A DNA stretch of 64,000 nucleotides from positions 124,001 through 188,000 of the forward strand of contig NBBA01000012.1 of NCBI GenBank assembly GCA_002794785.1, given 5' to 3'. This document shows positions 33,952 through 45,045 of the stretch, in pieces. The notes below the pieces were generated by a model. That model saw nothing but the letters and a program-made list of their open reading frames with translations, ran no database searches and was not told the origin of the DNA. How positions within the stretch are numbered: position 1 is the first letter of the stretch; each line of letters starts with the position of its first letter. The DNA is from Coniferiporia sulphurascens (taxonomy: Eukaryota; Basidiomycota; Agaricomycetes; Hymenochaetales; Hymenochaetaceae). The position numbers and the translations under genes were made by a program.

Positions 33952-35136
33952 TCCACACATGGGCGCCAGTTCCAGGCACCCATCTCCTCCATCAATGGAA
34001 GGCAGGGGTCCAGACTCTACTGGACTCATACCCAGATCTTTCTGTCCATTTCATATGGTGCCCGGGTCACTCCGACATCCCCGGGAATGAATGGGCAGAC
34101 TGCAAGGCAAAGTTTGCAATGAACCTACCCCCATCCTCCCTTGCACCCTCCACCTCCACACTGAAAGAGGCCATGGTCAACACCCTTATGGAGCATTGGT
34201 CCCTCTCACTCGCCCGCCCCCTGGCCTCGACCGCCGACAAATATCTCGCAGTCAATGGTATCCCCTCTCGTCATCCCCGAAAGCTCATCATGCAGTCGGT
34301 CGACCACCCCCACTGGGAGCTCTCTGCAGTCACCCAGGTCCTATGTTGTGCCGGTCCCTACGGGGGCTACTGGCTGAGCTTCGACTCAGCCTACTGGCAC
34401 AGGCATGGCCTGATCTCACACTGCAGATGGCACAACCACCCCCCCTGGCTGGCTCAGTCGACCGCCCATGTACTGGGCGGATGTTGCACATTCCGACCAT
34501 GGATCCGCAAGTTCTGGCCCCCCTGTGACCCACTTCCAACCCACCACACCGAGTGGGCTGATGAAAACCATCTCCAGGTTCTGCACCACTGGCTGAAGCT
34601 GATGGGGCACCTGAACCGCCTCTCCGACCACACCTCCACCGCCATCCGCCTGGCCTTCGCCACAATGGAGCTGGAGGGACACCCAACCGATGAAGATATG
34701 GACTTGGACCTCCTTCAGGAACACATGAGTCATATGCTTAGAACCTGTTCCCAGGACCTGGACCTGGCTCTCTTGGAGCTTTCAGGTGCACTTCCCCCCT
34801 TTTCCTCTGAGTAACACCTGCCTTTCAGACTCTCCCTCATATGTCCCAGCTGGTGCTCTCGCCCTCCCTTTCCTATTCTAAGCTACCCCATTTGCCTGCC
34901 TTCGTCCGTTTGGCTTTGCCATAGTGAAATGTATTCCTCCCTCTGCCTTTTGTCTGTACTAATAGGGGCCCTTCACACCCTGGCTCCCCTCGGGGAGCAG
35001 GGCCCCCACCCAGTTTTGTGCATTGTGCGATGATGGGCACCTCTGTTGTTATGTAGTTAGGGCCCCCCCTTTGGGGGGGCAGCTTGTAATTATGTAATAC
35101 TGCAGGAATAATAATAATAATAATTTAAAAAAAACT

Positions 35137-36487
35137 TAAGGTGGGTGAGGCCCCTCATGGTGCAGACGGCTGATCCAGACTTCGAACCCATGTGTGAGCC
35201 ATCAGTGAAGACCTGAAGATGGGGGAGGGTGCTCAGGGAGTGGGCAGTGGCCATGAATTCCTTATGGGTGTCCTCGCTAACTGGAGTGATAGGAGTGGTG
35301 AACAAAACTCGTCTGGCAGTGAATGCCAGAGGGTCTGTCCATGGGGGATGAGTGTATGCAGGGACCGGTTGAACCCGGGGGACCTGGACCTGCAGAGAAG
35401 TGGAAAAGGGACAGTTAGTTCCATTTTTATAGTATCTTTTTCTACTGACAGAGTGCGGGGTGCGCCAGAGGCACAGAGAATGGAGAGTCTTAGCATATTC
35501 AAAATAATAAGAGAGGGGGGGAAGGGAACAAAGAAAATTTGTAGAGAAGGGGGAGGCACCCTTATAGACGCCAAGAATCCATCTGCATGCCGTGTTTTGC
35601 ACAGCCTGCAGGCGGCTTACTAATGTTTTTTAGTGTCAGCCATGATACCACACTGGCGCACCCCAAGTGAGGACGGAGCAGATGCAGGCGGTGTACAATC
35701 GGTGGAGGAGGAGGGCCGAAATACTGCATTCCGTGTTGCCAAGGATGCAGAGGGCGGTGAGGGTGGAGAGGCCTTTGGAACGCATGCACTCGATGTGGGC
35801 CTTGAAGGTGAGGGCAGGGTCCCACCATATCCCTAGCCAGTGAAGTGGGATGGACGGTTGGATGAGCATGGTGGGGGCTACCCAAACCCTGGCAGTGTCC
35901 CAGTTGGTGTATGCATCTGAGCAGCGTCAGGGTGGGTGGAAGTGAAGGCACTCCATTTTGGCTGCTTCGATGTTGAGACCAATGGCACTGAAATGGGTGT
36001 TGAGTTGATGGTAGGCATTGGACAATTGCTGGCAGTTGGATGCCATGCTGGGTCCGACGCACACAAGGAGGTGGTCGTCTACATATGCGAGGGTGGTGGT
36101 GCCGGTTTGGTGAAATTTCCGGAGGACCACACCCATGAATATAGTTGAGAGGATCAGGGATACTGGCGACCCTTGAGGGGTGCCGAGGTCGGGTTTCTGG
36201 GCTGTGGGAGGGTGGTGCCATCAAAGGTGATGGCAACCTGCCGGTCCGTCATGAAGGACAAACACCAGTCCACCATGTCAGGCGGGAACTGGAGGTCCAA
36301 CAGTTGCCAGTGGAGGAGTTGCGGGTGTACTGAGTCAAAGAAACCCTGTATGTCGACTGCTAGGACTGAGCATACATGGCCCTCGGCATGGGCTTGCTCC
36401 ACAATCTGTAAGAGGTGCTGGGCGGCATCATAGACAGAATGTCCTTGATGCCCCCCGTATTGGTTAGGTGGCAGCCAGTCCCTCATA
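35137..36487 (-). mobile_element. LINE-4 fragment (RT to RNase H)
   Basis: Minus-strand ORF2 piece from RDWLPPNQYGGHQGHSVYD (36480) through VDIQGFFDSVH, AYVDDHLLV, LGIWWDPALTFKAH to FTDGSHMGSKSGSAVCTMRG near 35140. Truncated on both sides: LINE-2's tail joins it inside RNase H, and LINE-5's 3' UTR joins it on the other side. The other portions are not found next to the junctions, so deletion accompanied the insertions. Confidence 0.85.
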
Positions 36488-36682
36488 TCCTCCTTCTCCT
36501 CTCTCACTAATAAGGGCCCTTCACACCTTGGCACCCTTTGGGGAGCAGGGCCCTCACCCAGTTTTGTGCATTGTGTGATGATGGGCACCTCTGTTGTTAT
36601 GTAGTTAGGGCCCCCCCTTTGGGGGGGCAGCTTATAATTATGTAATACTGTAGGAATAATTTAAAAAAAAAAAAAAAAAAAA
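36488..36682 (+). mobile_element. LINE-5: 3'-UTR-only LINE copy
   Basis: About 190 bp of LINE 3' UTR: CACTAATAAGGGCCCTTCAC, the GTTTTGTGC segment, the CCCCCCCTTTGGGGGGGC hairpin, TGTAGGAATAATTT, then about 20 A residues. A severely 5'-truncated insertion showing the minimal 3' module and a pure poly(A)-type tail. Confidence 0.8.
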
Positions 36683-36739
36683 GGAAAGTAGATGACCCCC
36701 AGTGAAAACCAGAGATGGTGGTGGTAAGAGGACAAGAAG
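36683..36739 (-). mobile_element. XR element 5'-end fragment
   Basis: On the minus strand it reads CATCCTTCTTGTCCTCTTAC, then CACCACCATCTCTGGTTTT, matching the 5' start of the XR copies at 37577 and 49610. About 57 bp, between LINE-5's poly(A) and LINE-6. Confidence 0.75.
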
Positions 36740-37206
36740 GATGCCCAAGCCTGCTGTGCAGATTGCGGGGGTAACCACCTTACCCACAATCACCGCAAGG
36801 ACTGTGCCCACTGTGCCACCGACGCTGTGGCTGAAGCGGACGCATGCCCCCACCCTTGCCACTGCACAAACTGCAAAGGCGACCACCCTGTCACCCTCCT
36901 GTCCTGCCCCAAGAAGAAATGATACCGTCAAATCCTGGAGGCCACCAGGGACAAAACCACCCTCGAGCAGATGGAGGAATCATGATTGGAGACATCTCCG
37001 TCATGCAGTGGAACGCTGCCCGCTCACTTGCGGCGATCAATTCCCTTATCCCGATCCTCACTGACACCCCCTCCCCCCCGCACCTAATTCTTATTCAGGA
37101 ACTGCCCTGGTACCAAATCGGCCTGCAACCCTCTCTCACCGACCCTGCTGGCACCCCGGTGTTCAATGTCCCAAACATCCCGGGCTACACACCAGTACTA
37201 CCCCCA
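36740..37206 (+). mobile_element. LINE-6 fragment: ORF1 end and ORF2 start
   Basis: Begins in the ORF1 Cys/His region (AVQIAGVTT and, in the correct frame, CCADCGGNHLTHNH, CTNCKGDHPVTLLSC), with the ORF1 stop overlapping the ORF2 start at 36982-36985 (ATGA). ORF2 opens MIGDISVMQWNAARSLAAIN, LIQELPWYQIGL and stops at GYTPVLPPD where LINE-7's tail begins. Most similar to LINE-12. Confidence 0.85.
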
Positions 37207-37576
37207 GACTTTATTATTATTATTATTATTATTATTCCTGCAGTATTACATAATTACAAGCTGCCCCCCCAAAGGGGGGGGCCCTAACTACATAACAATG
37301 GAGGTGCCCATCATTGCGCATCGCACAAAACTGGGTGGGGGCACTGCTCCCTGAAGGGTGCCAGAGTGTGAAGAACCCCTATTTAGTAAGAGAGACTGGT
37401 GAAGGAGGAATACATATCGCTACGAACAAACCGAGCAGATGGGGGCAGGTTAAAGTAGGAAGCTTAGAAATGAGAAAGGGGAGGCGAGAGCACCAGCCAA
37501 GACATATCCATAGGAATTCAAAAGATGGGTGCTAATCAGAAGGAAAGGGAGGGAGCATACCTGATAGCTCCAACAT
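37207..37576 (-). mobile_element. LINE-7: short 5'-truncated copy
   Basis: Minus-strand 3' end: (AAT)n tail at 37210-37236, GCAGGAATAAT, the CCCCCCCTTTGGGGGGGC-type hairpin, the remaining 3' UTR, and the last few ORF2 codons (GAGCTATCAGGT). It ends where XR copy 1 begins. Confidence 0.8.
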
Positions 37577-38683
37577 CCTTCTTGTCCTCTTACCACCACC
37601 ATCTCGGTTTTGTGACTGGGGTCGGCTGGGGGAAGTCACAGGTACCTGACCTTGTCTGGACTCTCTGGGACTGGGCATTGTACAAGAGAAGGTTCCGACT
37701 CACCCTGGTGCGCCAGGGTTGGTCGTCGTTCACCATAACACGGCAGGGAACTCTTAAAATCTACGCATGTTGTGGTAGACGATGAGGTACAGTGGTGTAG
37801 TAGAGGTGAAGGTGAGTTATCAGCATAAACCGATGTATTTCTAGGGCGAGACCAGCTCCCCTTATATACATGTTCCATGGGCTAGTATTACTATAACTAT
37901 CTAGCTCCTATATCATATGGCGTTATCATTGCATTATAGTTCACTTAGTAAGGTGGTTGTTCATATGACCATGTACTATTTTTATGTTGTTCGTTATATT
38001 TATTTAATAGGAACGGGTGCAGAGCTCGCTGGCGGTCTTGGCAACCCATCGAAAATGTTGCTACTGGTTGGATTCTCAATGAGCTTGTATCCTTCTGGCG
38101 TCTGCACTGCTCTCTCAGGGTGGCATGCTCATTGGGCCTGCATTATATGTGGGCTTGGCAGGGGGGGACACAACGTTAATGTCCTCACAGGGGGGGGGGA
38201 AACCCCCTGCCTCGCAGTGGGCAACTTCGGTCAGGAAACCTCGGTTCAGGGCAACTCGGATCGCACCTTCGGGTGCTGAGCACTGCCCTCCTGGGTACCT
38301 CGGAGCTTGCATTGTCCCTGGCATGACAAATCAAAAACTGCCCCCCCAAATTCCCAAAAGGGTCTCTGATGATGGCACCTTGTGCTAAAAGGAGATAGGG
38401 GGCTCATAACACATGGCGTGGTGGTAAGAACCACCCGACACTGAAAGGTGACAGGGCACCATGGGCCTCTTGGGTGGGTTGGACCCCCTTGAGGTGGTTA
38501 GTATCCCTTACTCCCTGGGACGGCTTTGCCACTGGGGTTGGGTATGTGAGACGGAGATCCTGGTACAATCACAGATCCAGAAGCGGGGGCTGGGGGTTGA
38601 CTGGGCACTTGTCCCATGACCTCGGTTCCTGAGTATTCTGGCTGTAATGGCTGTTTCTGAAGCGCATGCCAGGGCACAGGAAA
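37577..38683 (+). mobile_element. XR element copy 1, first part (continues 45357-45696)
   Basis: Starts CATCCTTCTTGTCCTCTTAC and aligns with the reverse complement of 48346-49610. It carries element B5 and was split by LINE-8, resuming after LINE-8's target duplication. The first 31 bases match LINE 5' ends at most positions (CATCCTTCTTG.CC....ACCACCACCATC). The body contains conserved runs of G/C and a frame with LLLVGFSMSLYPSG also present in copy 2, but no known domain. Confidence 0.75.
37752..38009 (+). mobile_element. Family B element, copy B5 (258 bp)
   Basis: TCTTAAAATCTACGCATG...ATTTATTTAATA with direct repeat GGAAC on both sides (37747-37751, 38010-38014). The other XR copy (around 49440) is uninterrupted at the matching site, confirming the insertion. 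B5 and B6 share a variant middle (GGGCGAGACCAGCTCCCCTT). Confidence 0.92.
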
Positions 38684-38741
38684 CATCCTTCTTGACCAGT
38701 AACCACCACCATCGACTAGTGCAGGCAGCTAAAACTCCCCC

Positions 38742-40788
38742 ATGTTGAACCATAGTGATTACTGTGGAGCACTCTGTCGTACTCGACCCACTGTCCCGTC
38801 CTCATCATCGGCTAGCTTAGCCGCTGCAAGAGCCACCGAAACGGCCGCCAACATGGCTGCCAAGGCCGCTGCCTCTGCCCAGCGTGAAGCGACCCCCATA
38901 CCCTACAACACCGGCCTCCCCCCCCTGGCATCCTCCCCAGATGTCCTGGCACCCTCCCCCAGCATTGGCAACTCCCAACTGATATCGGCCTATGACTTCA
39001 CCGCCCAGGCACGTGCCGAGTCCAGGCAGGCATCCCGAGCTGGCTCCCCAGCCGCTGCAGTAGGGTCGACCCATGGCTCCAACGAATTCAGCGAGACGAC
39101 CCCAGGAATGGCGGTCGACCCCACCACCCCCCCACAACAGGTAGGAGGTGCAAGCCTTGGGCAGAAACGCTCCTCAGCCGCCATGTCGCCTCTCACCCCG
39201 AGAGGACCCCCTGCCCAAGTACAACATGACCCCCACACCTCGGGGTTCATGTACTCCCTATCATGCGCCCTGGAAGACTTCGACAAGGAAACAGTGGATG
39301 CCTCCGTCACTGACATCGACATCAAGGCGGCACAGTTTGTAGGTGACCTCCTCTGGAACGTACAAATGACGCTGGCCAACATTGTGCAAGAAAGGAAAGA
39401 CCCCCAACTCATTGTCTACCACAATGCAGTGATGGCCTACAACTTCGTGAGGGAGGGGGCGGAAATCGTCCTCCCAGAACCCTTCACCCCAGCTCGCCCC
39501 CCCCAAAGGACCCTGGTCACCACCGGGACCTCGGGCACAGCCTCCATGACCCCAGAGATGAAGGCGCTGACTGATGCAGTCAAACGCCTGACAACTGATG
39601 TAGCTTCTATTTCATGTCAGATGGCTTCCATCAGCTCCAGGCCCACACCCCGACAACAGCAACAGCAACAACAGCAACCCGCCCCCCAGGCCACCGTCCA
39701 GGCCGCCCCCACCTCATATGCGCAGGTAGCCGCAGCAGCGGCTCCCCCAACAACCGCCAACCCATCTCCTATGGCCCCGGCCACAGGAGCAGTCATCAAC
39801 CCGGCACAGAAGAAGAAGAAGCACCAGCAGAAGGTGCCCCCCCTACCCACAATGTATGCCAAGGACCCAACTTTGGTGCTCACCCCCACCATTGGCATAT
39901 GGGCCGAAAAACCAGAAGTCAGCAATGGCTCTAACAAAAACGTCCCGTGAGTTTTTCGCTTCCCTCCCCACTGCAGACCAAGTCCTGGTCCTCTCCTCTT
40001 CCTTTAATGTAAAGGGGAACATCATGACCACCTTTGCGGCACGCCCATCCTCAGCTAACCTGACCATGGAAATGATCATTGATCGTCACTCTGCGGTGTA
40101 TGCCTCCCACATGCACACTGAGTGCATCGCAGAGGGAATAAACATCCCGACCACTCTCTCCCTAACCCCCTCCAGAGTCTGCCCCTGGTCCACCCTCCGC
40201 ATCTCCATGGTGCCCTGCAAGGACTTTTTGTTCGGCCAGAACAGACACACCATCACCAAGAAGGCCCTCATGGCCGAAATCCGACACAACCCGGCACTCC
40301 ACAACCTTGACCTTGTAGTCACCCCACACTTCGCCGCCACCGAGGACCACCTGCCAATGCTCTACAGGTGCCCAGTGGTTTTCTCCTTCGTCGACCCAGA
40401 CGGCTCCATCCGTGAATGCCTCCTCAAGAGGCCCTGCATCTGGATGTTCGGATCCACACTCCGACTCTCAGTCCCACCCATCTGCCCCACCCTCACCCAG
40501 TGTGAGCAGTGCCAGGGCCTTGGCCATGGGACCAAGGGCTGCCATGCCCAACCATGCTGCACTGACTGCACAGGGGCCCACTTGACCCGCAATCATCGCA
40601 AATCGTGCACCCACTGCGCCACGGATGCAGTGCCGGAAGGCGACACATGTCCACACCCCCGCCTATGCAACAACTGCAAGGGCGACCACCCTGCCACCCT
40701 GCCAGCATGCCCTAAGAAGAGGTGCTACCGCCAAATCGAAGAGGCCCTTGCCGCCAACCCCACTGATGAACAGATGGAGGATATATGA
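38742..40788 (+). pseudogene. LINE-8 ORF1: gag-like protein, one frameshift
   Basis: MLNHSDYCGALCRTRPTV at 38742, an Ala-rich N-terminus, then SGFMYSLSCALEDFDKET and FVGDLLWNVQMTLANI. A Gln-rich stretch (QQQQQQQQ) precedes KKKKHQQKVPPLP. An extra G near 39906 (GGCCGAAAAACC, against GGCCAAAAACC in LINE-11) shifts the frame. The remainder has LTKTSREFFASLPTADQVLV, VTPHFAATEDHLP, VFSFVDPDGSIRE, the knuckle CEQCQGLGHGTKGC and more Cys/His pairs, ending NPTDEQMEDI. The stop overlaps the ORF2 ATG. Confidence 0.9.
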
Positions 40789-43700
40789 TAGAGACACTCT
40801 CTATCCTGCAGTGGAACACTGCCCACTCACTAGCAGCGATACATTCCCTAATCCCCATCCTTACAACTGACCCCTCCCCCCTGCACCTAATTCTTATCCA
40901 GGAACCCCCCTGGTATCAAATAGGCCTGCAACCCTCACTCACCAACCCGACCGGTACCCTGGTCCTCAATGTCCCAACCATCCCAGGCTACGTGCCAGTC
41001 CTACCACCAGAGGTTCGTCCTCGGGTAGTCACATATGTATCCAGGGCCCTCCCCCCAACCTCCTGGTCGATCCTTGGAGCCGCATCTCACGGCACCGACA
41101 TACTCATGGTGGAGGTACGATCCCAACTCACCCTCTGGGTGTGAAACTACTATGGTATGCATCCCCCGGACTGAGAAAACGCCTCCCCCCAGTACCCAGG
41201 TGAGTCCTTTCTATTTTCACTCCCCTCGGTGCTAGCCACCACTCTACTTGTGGCAGGCGACTTCAACCATCGCCACCACATGTGGTCTGAACTCTCAGCC
41301 ACACGGCGAGAGGACTTGGGGGCACAACCCCTCGATGACTTTCTCCGTGGGCATGGCCTGTCGCCTGCCCACCTTCCCAACTCTGACTCACAGCCTGATG
41401 GCAACTGTTGCCAGTGCCCCATTGACATGATCTGGGCCCCACCTGCGATCAACCCCAACTCTATTCTAGATTTGGCTACATCTGACCCCTCCCCACTGTC
41501 AGACCATGCCATCCTGTGTTGGTCACTGCCTTTTCGGCCCCCCCCTCCTGTCCTAAAGACATGCCGGCTGCTCCCAGCCGACAAGGAGGAATGGACCAAC
41601 ATCGCCTTCCTGCTACTCGAAGAAGCCTTCCGCCTCCCGGGGGATGACACCCAACCCCTGGACACCAAAGCTAAAGCGGTCATTGACTCCATGGTCACTG
41701 CCCTCCAGCCATTCACCCGCCTCTCCAAGCTGTCGAAAACGGAAGTCCCATGGTGGTCACCCCACTGCAAGACCCTCCTATCCGCCATTACAATGGCCAC
41801 CACCCCCCTCCAGTGCGCATCAGCAAGACAAGCCTTCAAAAGGGGCATCAGGATGGCCAAACAGCAGTTCTATGCCGACCAGGCATCAGAAGCAGATGCT
41901 TCCAACATCTGGAACTGGGCCAAATGCGGCCTCAGCAACCAACCGACCCCCATCCCCTCGCTCAAATGGTGAGATGGCTCCTTCACCCAAACAGATGACA
42001 AGAAAGGTGAGCTCTTTCACAAAACCTTCTTCATGCCCCCCCCACCCCAGATAGTAACTGACATCCTGCTACCACCAACTCAACCAGCTGCCCCGCCCAT
42101 ACTCCTATCAGAGCTTACAGGGGCACTGGCCGACACCTCCAACTTGTTGGCTCCGGGCCTCTCAGGAATAGGCTATCGCCCCCTGAAATGGGTGGTCGAT
42201 GCCTACCCTGACGAGATACTCACGCTTTTCAATGACTGCCTCTGCTTGGGGCACCACCCCAAGTGCTGGCAGGCGGCAAAAGTCGTGATGCTCAGGAAGC
42301 CTAACAAGAAGGACCCCTTCTCGCCGCACTCATACTGGCCCATCACCCTCGAGGAGACCCTAGGGAAACTCCTCGAAAAGATAATAGCTAACAGGCTCCA
42401 GTTTCTCACTAACACGAAGGGCTGGCTGCCACCCAACCAATATGGGGGGCGCCAAGGACATTCGGTCTATGATGCCACCCAACACCTTCTACAGATAGCG
42501 GAATGCACTCACTCGGAGGGCCATGTCTGTTCGATCCTCGCAGTCAACATACAGGGTTTCTTTGACTTGGTGCACCCCCAACTCCTCCACCGACAACTGT
42601 TGGACCTCAGTTGTGTGCCAGACATGGCCGACTGGTGTTTGTCCTTCATGATGGACCGGCAGGTCACCGTTGCCTTTGACGGCACCACCCTCCCAACCGC
42701 CCATAAACCCGACTTTGGCACCCCCCAAGGATCGCTGGTCTCCCCTATCCTGTCAACAATATTTGCGGGTGTGGTCCTCTGGCGTTTTCACCAAGCCAGC
42801 ACCACCACCCTGGCATATGTTGATGACCACTTACTTATTTGCATAGGTCCCTCAGTGGCATCCAACTGCTGCGCTCTGGCCTGTGCCTACCAACAACTTG
42901 ACACCCTCTTCGGCACTATCAGTCTAAACATCAAAGCTGCCAAGATGGAGTGTCTCCACTTTCACCCACCGCAGCAATGCACTGGCTATGACGGCTGGGA
43001 CACCGCCGGCGTCCAGGTCGACCCTAACACCCTGATCTGCCCCTCAATCCCCCTGCGGTGGTTGGGAATATGGTGGGACCCAGGCCTCTCCTTCAAACCC
43101 CATGTTGAGCACATGCGCTCCAAGGGGCTCTCCACCCTTGCCGCACTCCGCATCTTAGGCAACACGCAACGCAGCATATCGGCCCTCCTCCTCCGCCGCC
43201 TGTACACCTCCTGCATCTGCTCCGTCCTGTCATGGGGGGCGCCAGTATGGTACCATGGCCACCGACAAAAAACCCTGGTAAACCGCCTCCAGACCGTGCA
43301 AAACACGGCTTGCCACTGGATCCTGGGCATCTTCAAAGGTGCCTCCCCCCATTCCACTAATTTCCTTTGCTCTGTTCCCCCTCTTTCTTTCTATTTTGAA
43401 TACATAAAGACGACCCATTCTCTATGCCTATGGCATACCCCCCACTCTATTGGTAGAAAACTTTTTAAGAACGTAGCTAACAGACCTTTCACCCTTTCTC
43501 TGCAGGTCTGAACCCCCCGAGTTCAACAGGTCCCTGCATACACACATCCCCCATGGACGGACCCTCTGGCTTTTACACAGGGCCGAGTCCGCTTTACCAC
43601 CCCCACCACACCAGTCAGTGCCGACACTCGAAGGTCATTCATAAAAGCCACGCGCCAACTGAGCCTCACCCCTCACATCCAGGTATTCACCGATGGCTCC

Positions 43701-45045
43701 CGCATTGACAATAAGTCAGGCTCGGCCATTTGCGCTATGCTGGGCCACAACAGACTCCAGTCATGCCGACTGGAGTCCCCTACCTGCGCTACAGCCACGG
43801 ACACCGAGGAATTCTCCCTTGCCACGGCCCCGGGCTGGGTAGCATGCCGCCTCCCAGTGCAACTGCACATTGCATCAGACATATTCTTCCTGTCTGATTC
43901 GCTGACTGCCCTCCACCTTTTTTGCACCTGGGCTGCCGCTCCTGGCACCCACCTCCTTCACATCTGGAAAGTGGGTGTGGAAACCCTGCTGGACTCGTAC
44001 CCCCATCTTAAAATCTACGCACGTTGTGGTAGACGATGAGGTGCAGTGGTGAAGTTTAAGCAAGGTGGGTTATCAGCATAAACTGATGTATTTCTAGGGC
44101 GAGACCAGCTCCCCTTATATACACGTTCCGTGGGCTAGTACTACTATAACTATCTAGCTCTTATATCGTATGGCGTTATCATTGCGTTATCGTTTACTTA
44201 GTAAGGTGGTTGTTCATATGACCACATTCTATATTTATATCGTTCGTTATATTTATTTAATACCCCAGCTCACTGTTCATTTTGTATGGTGCCCCAGCCA
44301 CTCGGACATCCCCGGCAATGAATGGGCTGACCTGGAAGCGAAGCTGGCAACAGAGCTCCCCCCATCCAACCTCAAACCTTCCACCTCCACACTAAAAGAG
44401 GTCGCCATACGCACCCTCATGGAGCGATGGACGTTCTCACTAGCCCGCCCCCTTGCCTCAACTGCTGACAAGTACCTGGCAGTACACAGCCTCCCCTCAC
44501 ACCGACCTCGAAAGCTACTAATGCATTTGGTTGACCACCCCCACAGCAAGCTATCCACAGTCGCACAGGTCCTCTGCCACACTGGTCCCTATGGGGGCTA
44601 CTGGCTGAGCTTCGACTCAGCCTACCGCCGCAGGCACGGCTTGATCTCGCACTGCAGGTGGCATAACCACCCCCCCTGGCCGGCACAGTCGACCGCACAC
44701 ATACTTGGTGGCTGTAGCACTTTCCACCCGTGGATATGACATGTGTGGCCACCTCGAGACCCTCTCCCAGTCCACCACTCAGAGTGGGCTGACAAAAACT
44801 GCCTCCCAGTTCTGTGCTGTTGGCTAAAACTAATGGGGCACCTGAACCACCTCTCTGACCGCACCACGGGCACCATCCGGCTAGCTTTCGCCGCGATGGA
44901 CCTCGATGGACACCCAACTGACGAGGACATGGACCTGGACCTCCTAAGGGACTACATGCGTCGTATGCTCGGACCACAAACTTGGGACTCGGACCCAGCC
45001 CTTTTGGAGCTATCAGGTACACTCCCTCATTTCCCGCTCGAGTAA
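40785..45045 (+). pseudogene. LINE-8 ORF2: EN-RT-RNase H polyprotein (nonsense mutations, B6 insertion)
   Basis: About 1,330 codons when element B6 is excluded. EN: ILQWNTAHSLAAIHS, LIQEPPWYQIG, VAGDFNHRHHMWSE, PIDMIWAPP, SDHAILCW. RT: LRKPNKKDPFSPHSYWPIT, NIQGFFDLVH, GTPQGSLVSPILS, AYVDDHLLI, SLNIKAAKMECLHF, LGIWWDPGLSFKPHVE. RNase H: FTDGSRIDNKSGSA, TEEFSLATAP, SDSLTALHL, WCPSHSDIPGNEWAD. Tail: HCRWHNHPPWPAQSTAHILG, ending LPHFPLE at 45045. Stops include TGA at 41142, 41972 and 44738; motif A has lost its first Asp (NIQG, not DIQG). Inactive. Confidence 0.9.
44006..44262 (+). mobile_element. Family B element, copy B6 (257 bp) in LINE-8 RNase H
   Basis: TCTTAAAATCTACGCACG...ATTTATTTAATA with direct repeat CCCCA (44001-44005, 44263-44267). 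Excising the element and one repeat restores the LINE frame (DSYPQLTVHFVWC), which proves both boundaries. Confidence 0.95.

Larger units (their letters stand above)
28375..34814 (+). pseudogene. LINE-2 ORF2 remnant (RT, RNase H, C-terminal domain)
   Basis: RT motifs: LRKPNKKDPFLPRSYWPIT, VDIQGFFDSVH, STPQGSPVSPILS, AYIDDHLLV and GLNIEA-like SLNIEAAKTECLHF. RNase H: FTDGSCMGSKSG, VEIFSL, SDSLTALHL, then after LINE-3 WCPGHSDIPGNEWAD. The tail includes HCRWHNHPPWLAQSTAHVLG. A TGA stop near 29106 follows LLQIVE, and R-to-W or R-to-C changes occur at positions where CpG codons are expected. Confidence 0.85.
28373..35136 (+). mobile_element. LINE-2: 5'-incomplete LINE, interrupted by LINE-3
   Basis: Starts abruptly inside ORF2 (KLLLQAISMA) next to LTR A3, continues through RT and part of RNase H to 30541, is interrupted by LINE-3, and resumes at 33952 to the end of ORF2 (ELSGALPPFSSE, about 34814). 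The 3' UTR has GCCCCCCCTTTGGGGGGGC and an (AAT)n tail near 35100-35136. The missing 5' part was probably removed in the recombination that left A3. Its tail abuts LINE-4. Confidence 0.88.

Noticed and set aside
36660..36682. A run of about 20 A residues as a promoter or microsatellite
   Set aside because: It directly follows the LINE 3' hairpin and GGAATAAT end, so it is the retrotransposon tail.
37917..38279. 120-residue ORF spanning element B5 and XR
   Set aside because: It runs across an insertion junction, so it is accidental; only its XR part is conserved.
38742..39950. Reading the Gln- and Ala-rich ORFs as cellular transcription regulators
   Set aside because: The same conserved middle block and CCHC knuckles recur in several copies directly upstream of ORF2 and within target duplications, so they are LINE ORF1.
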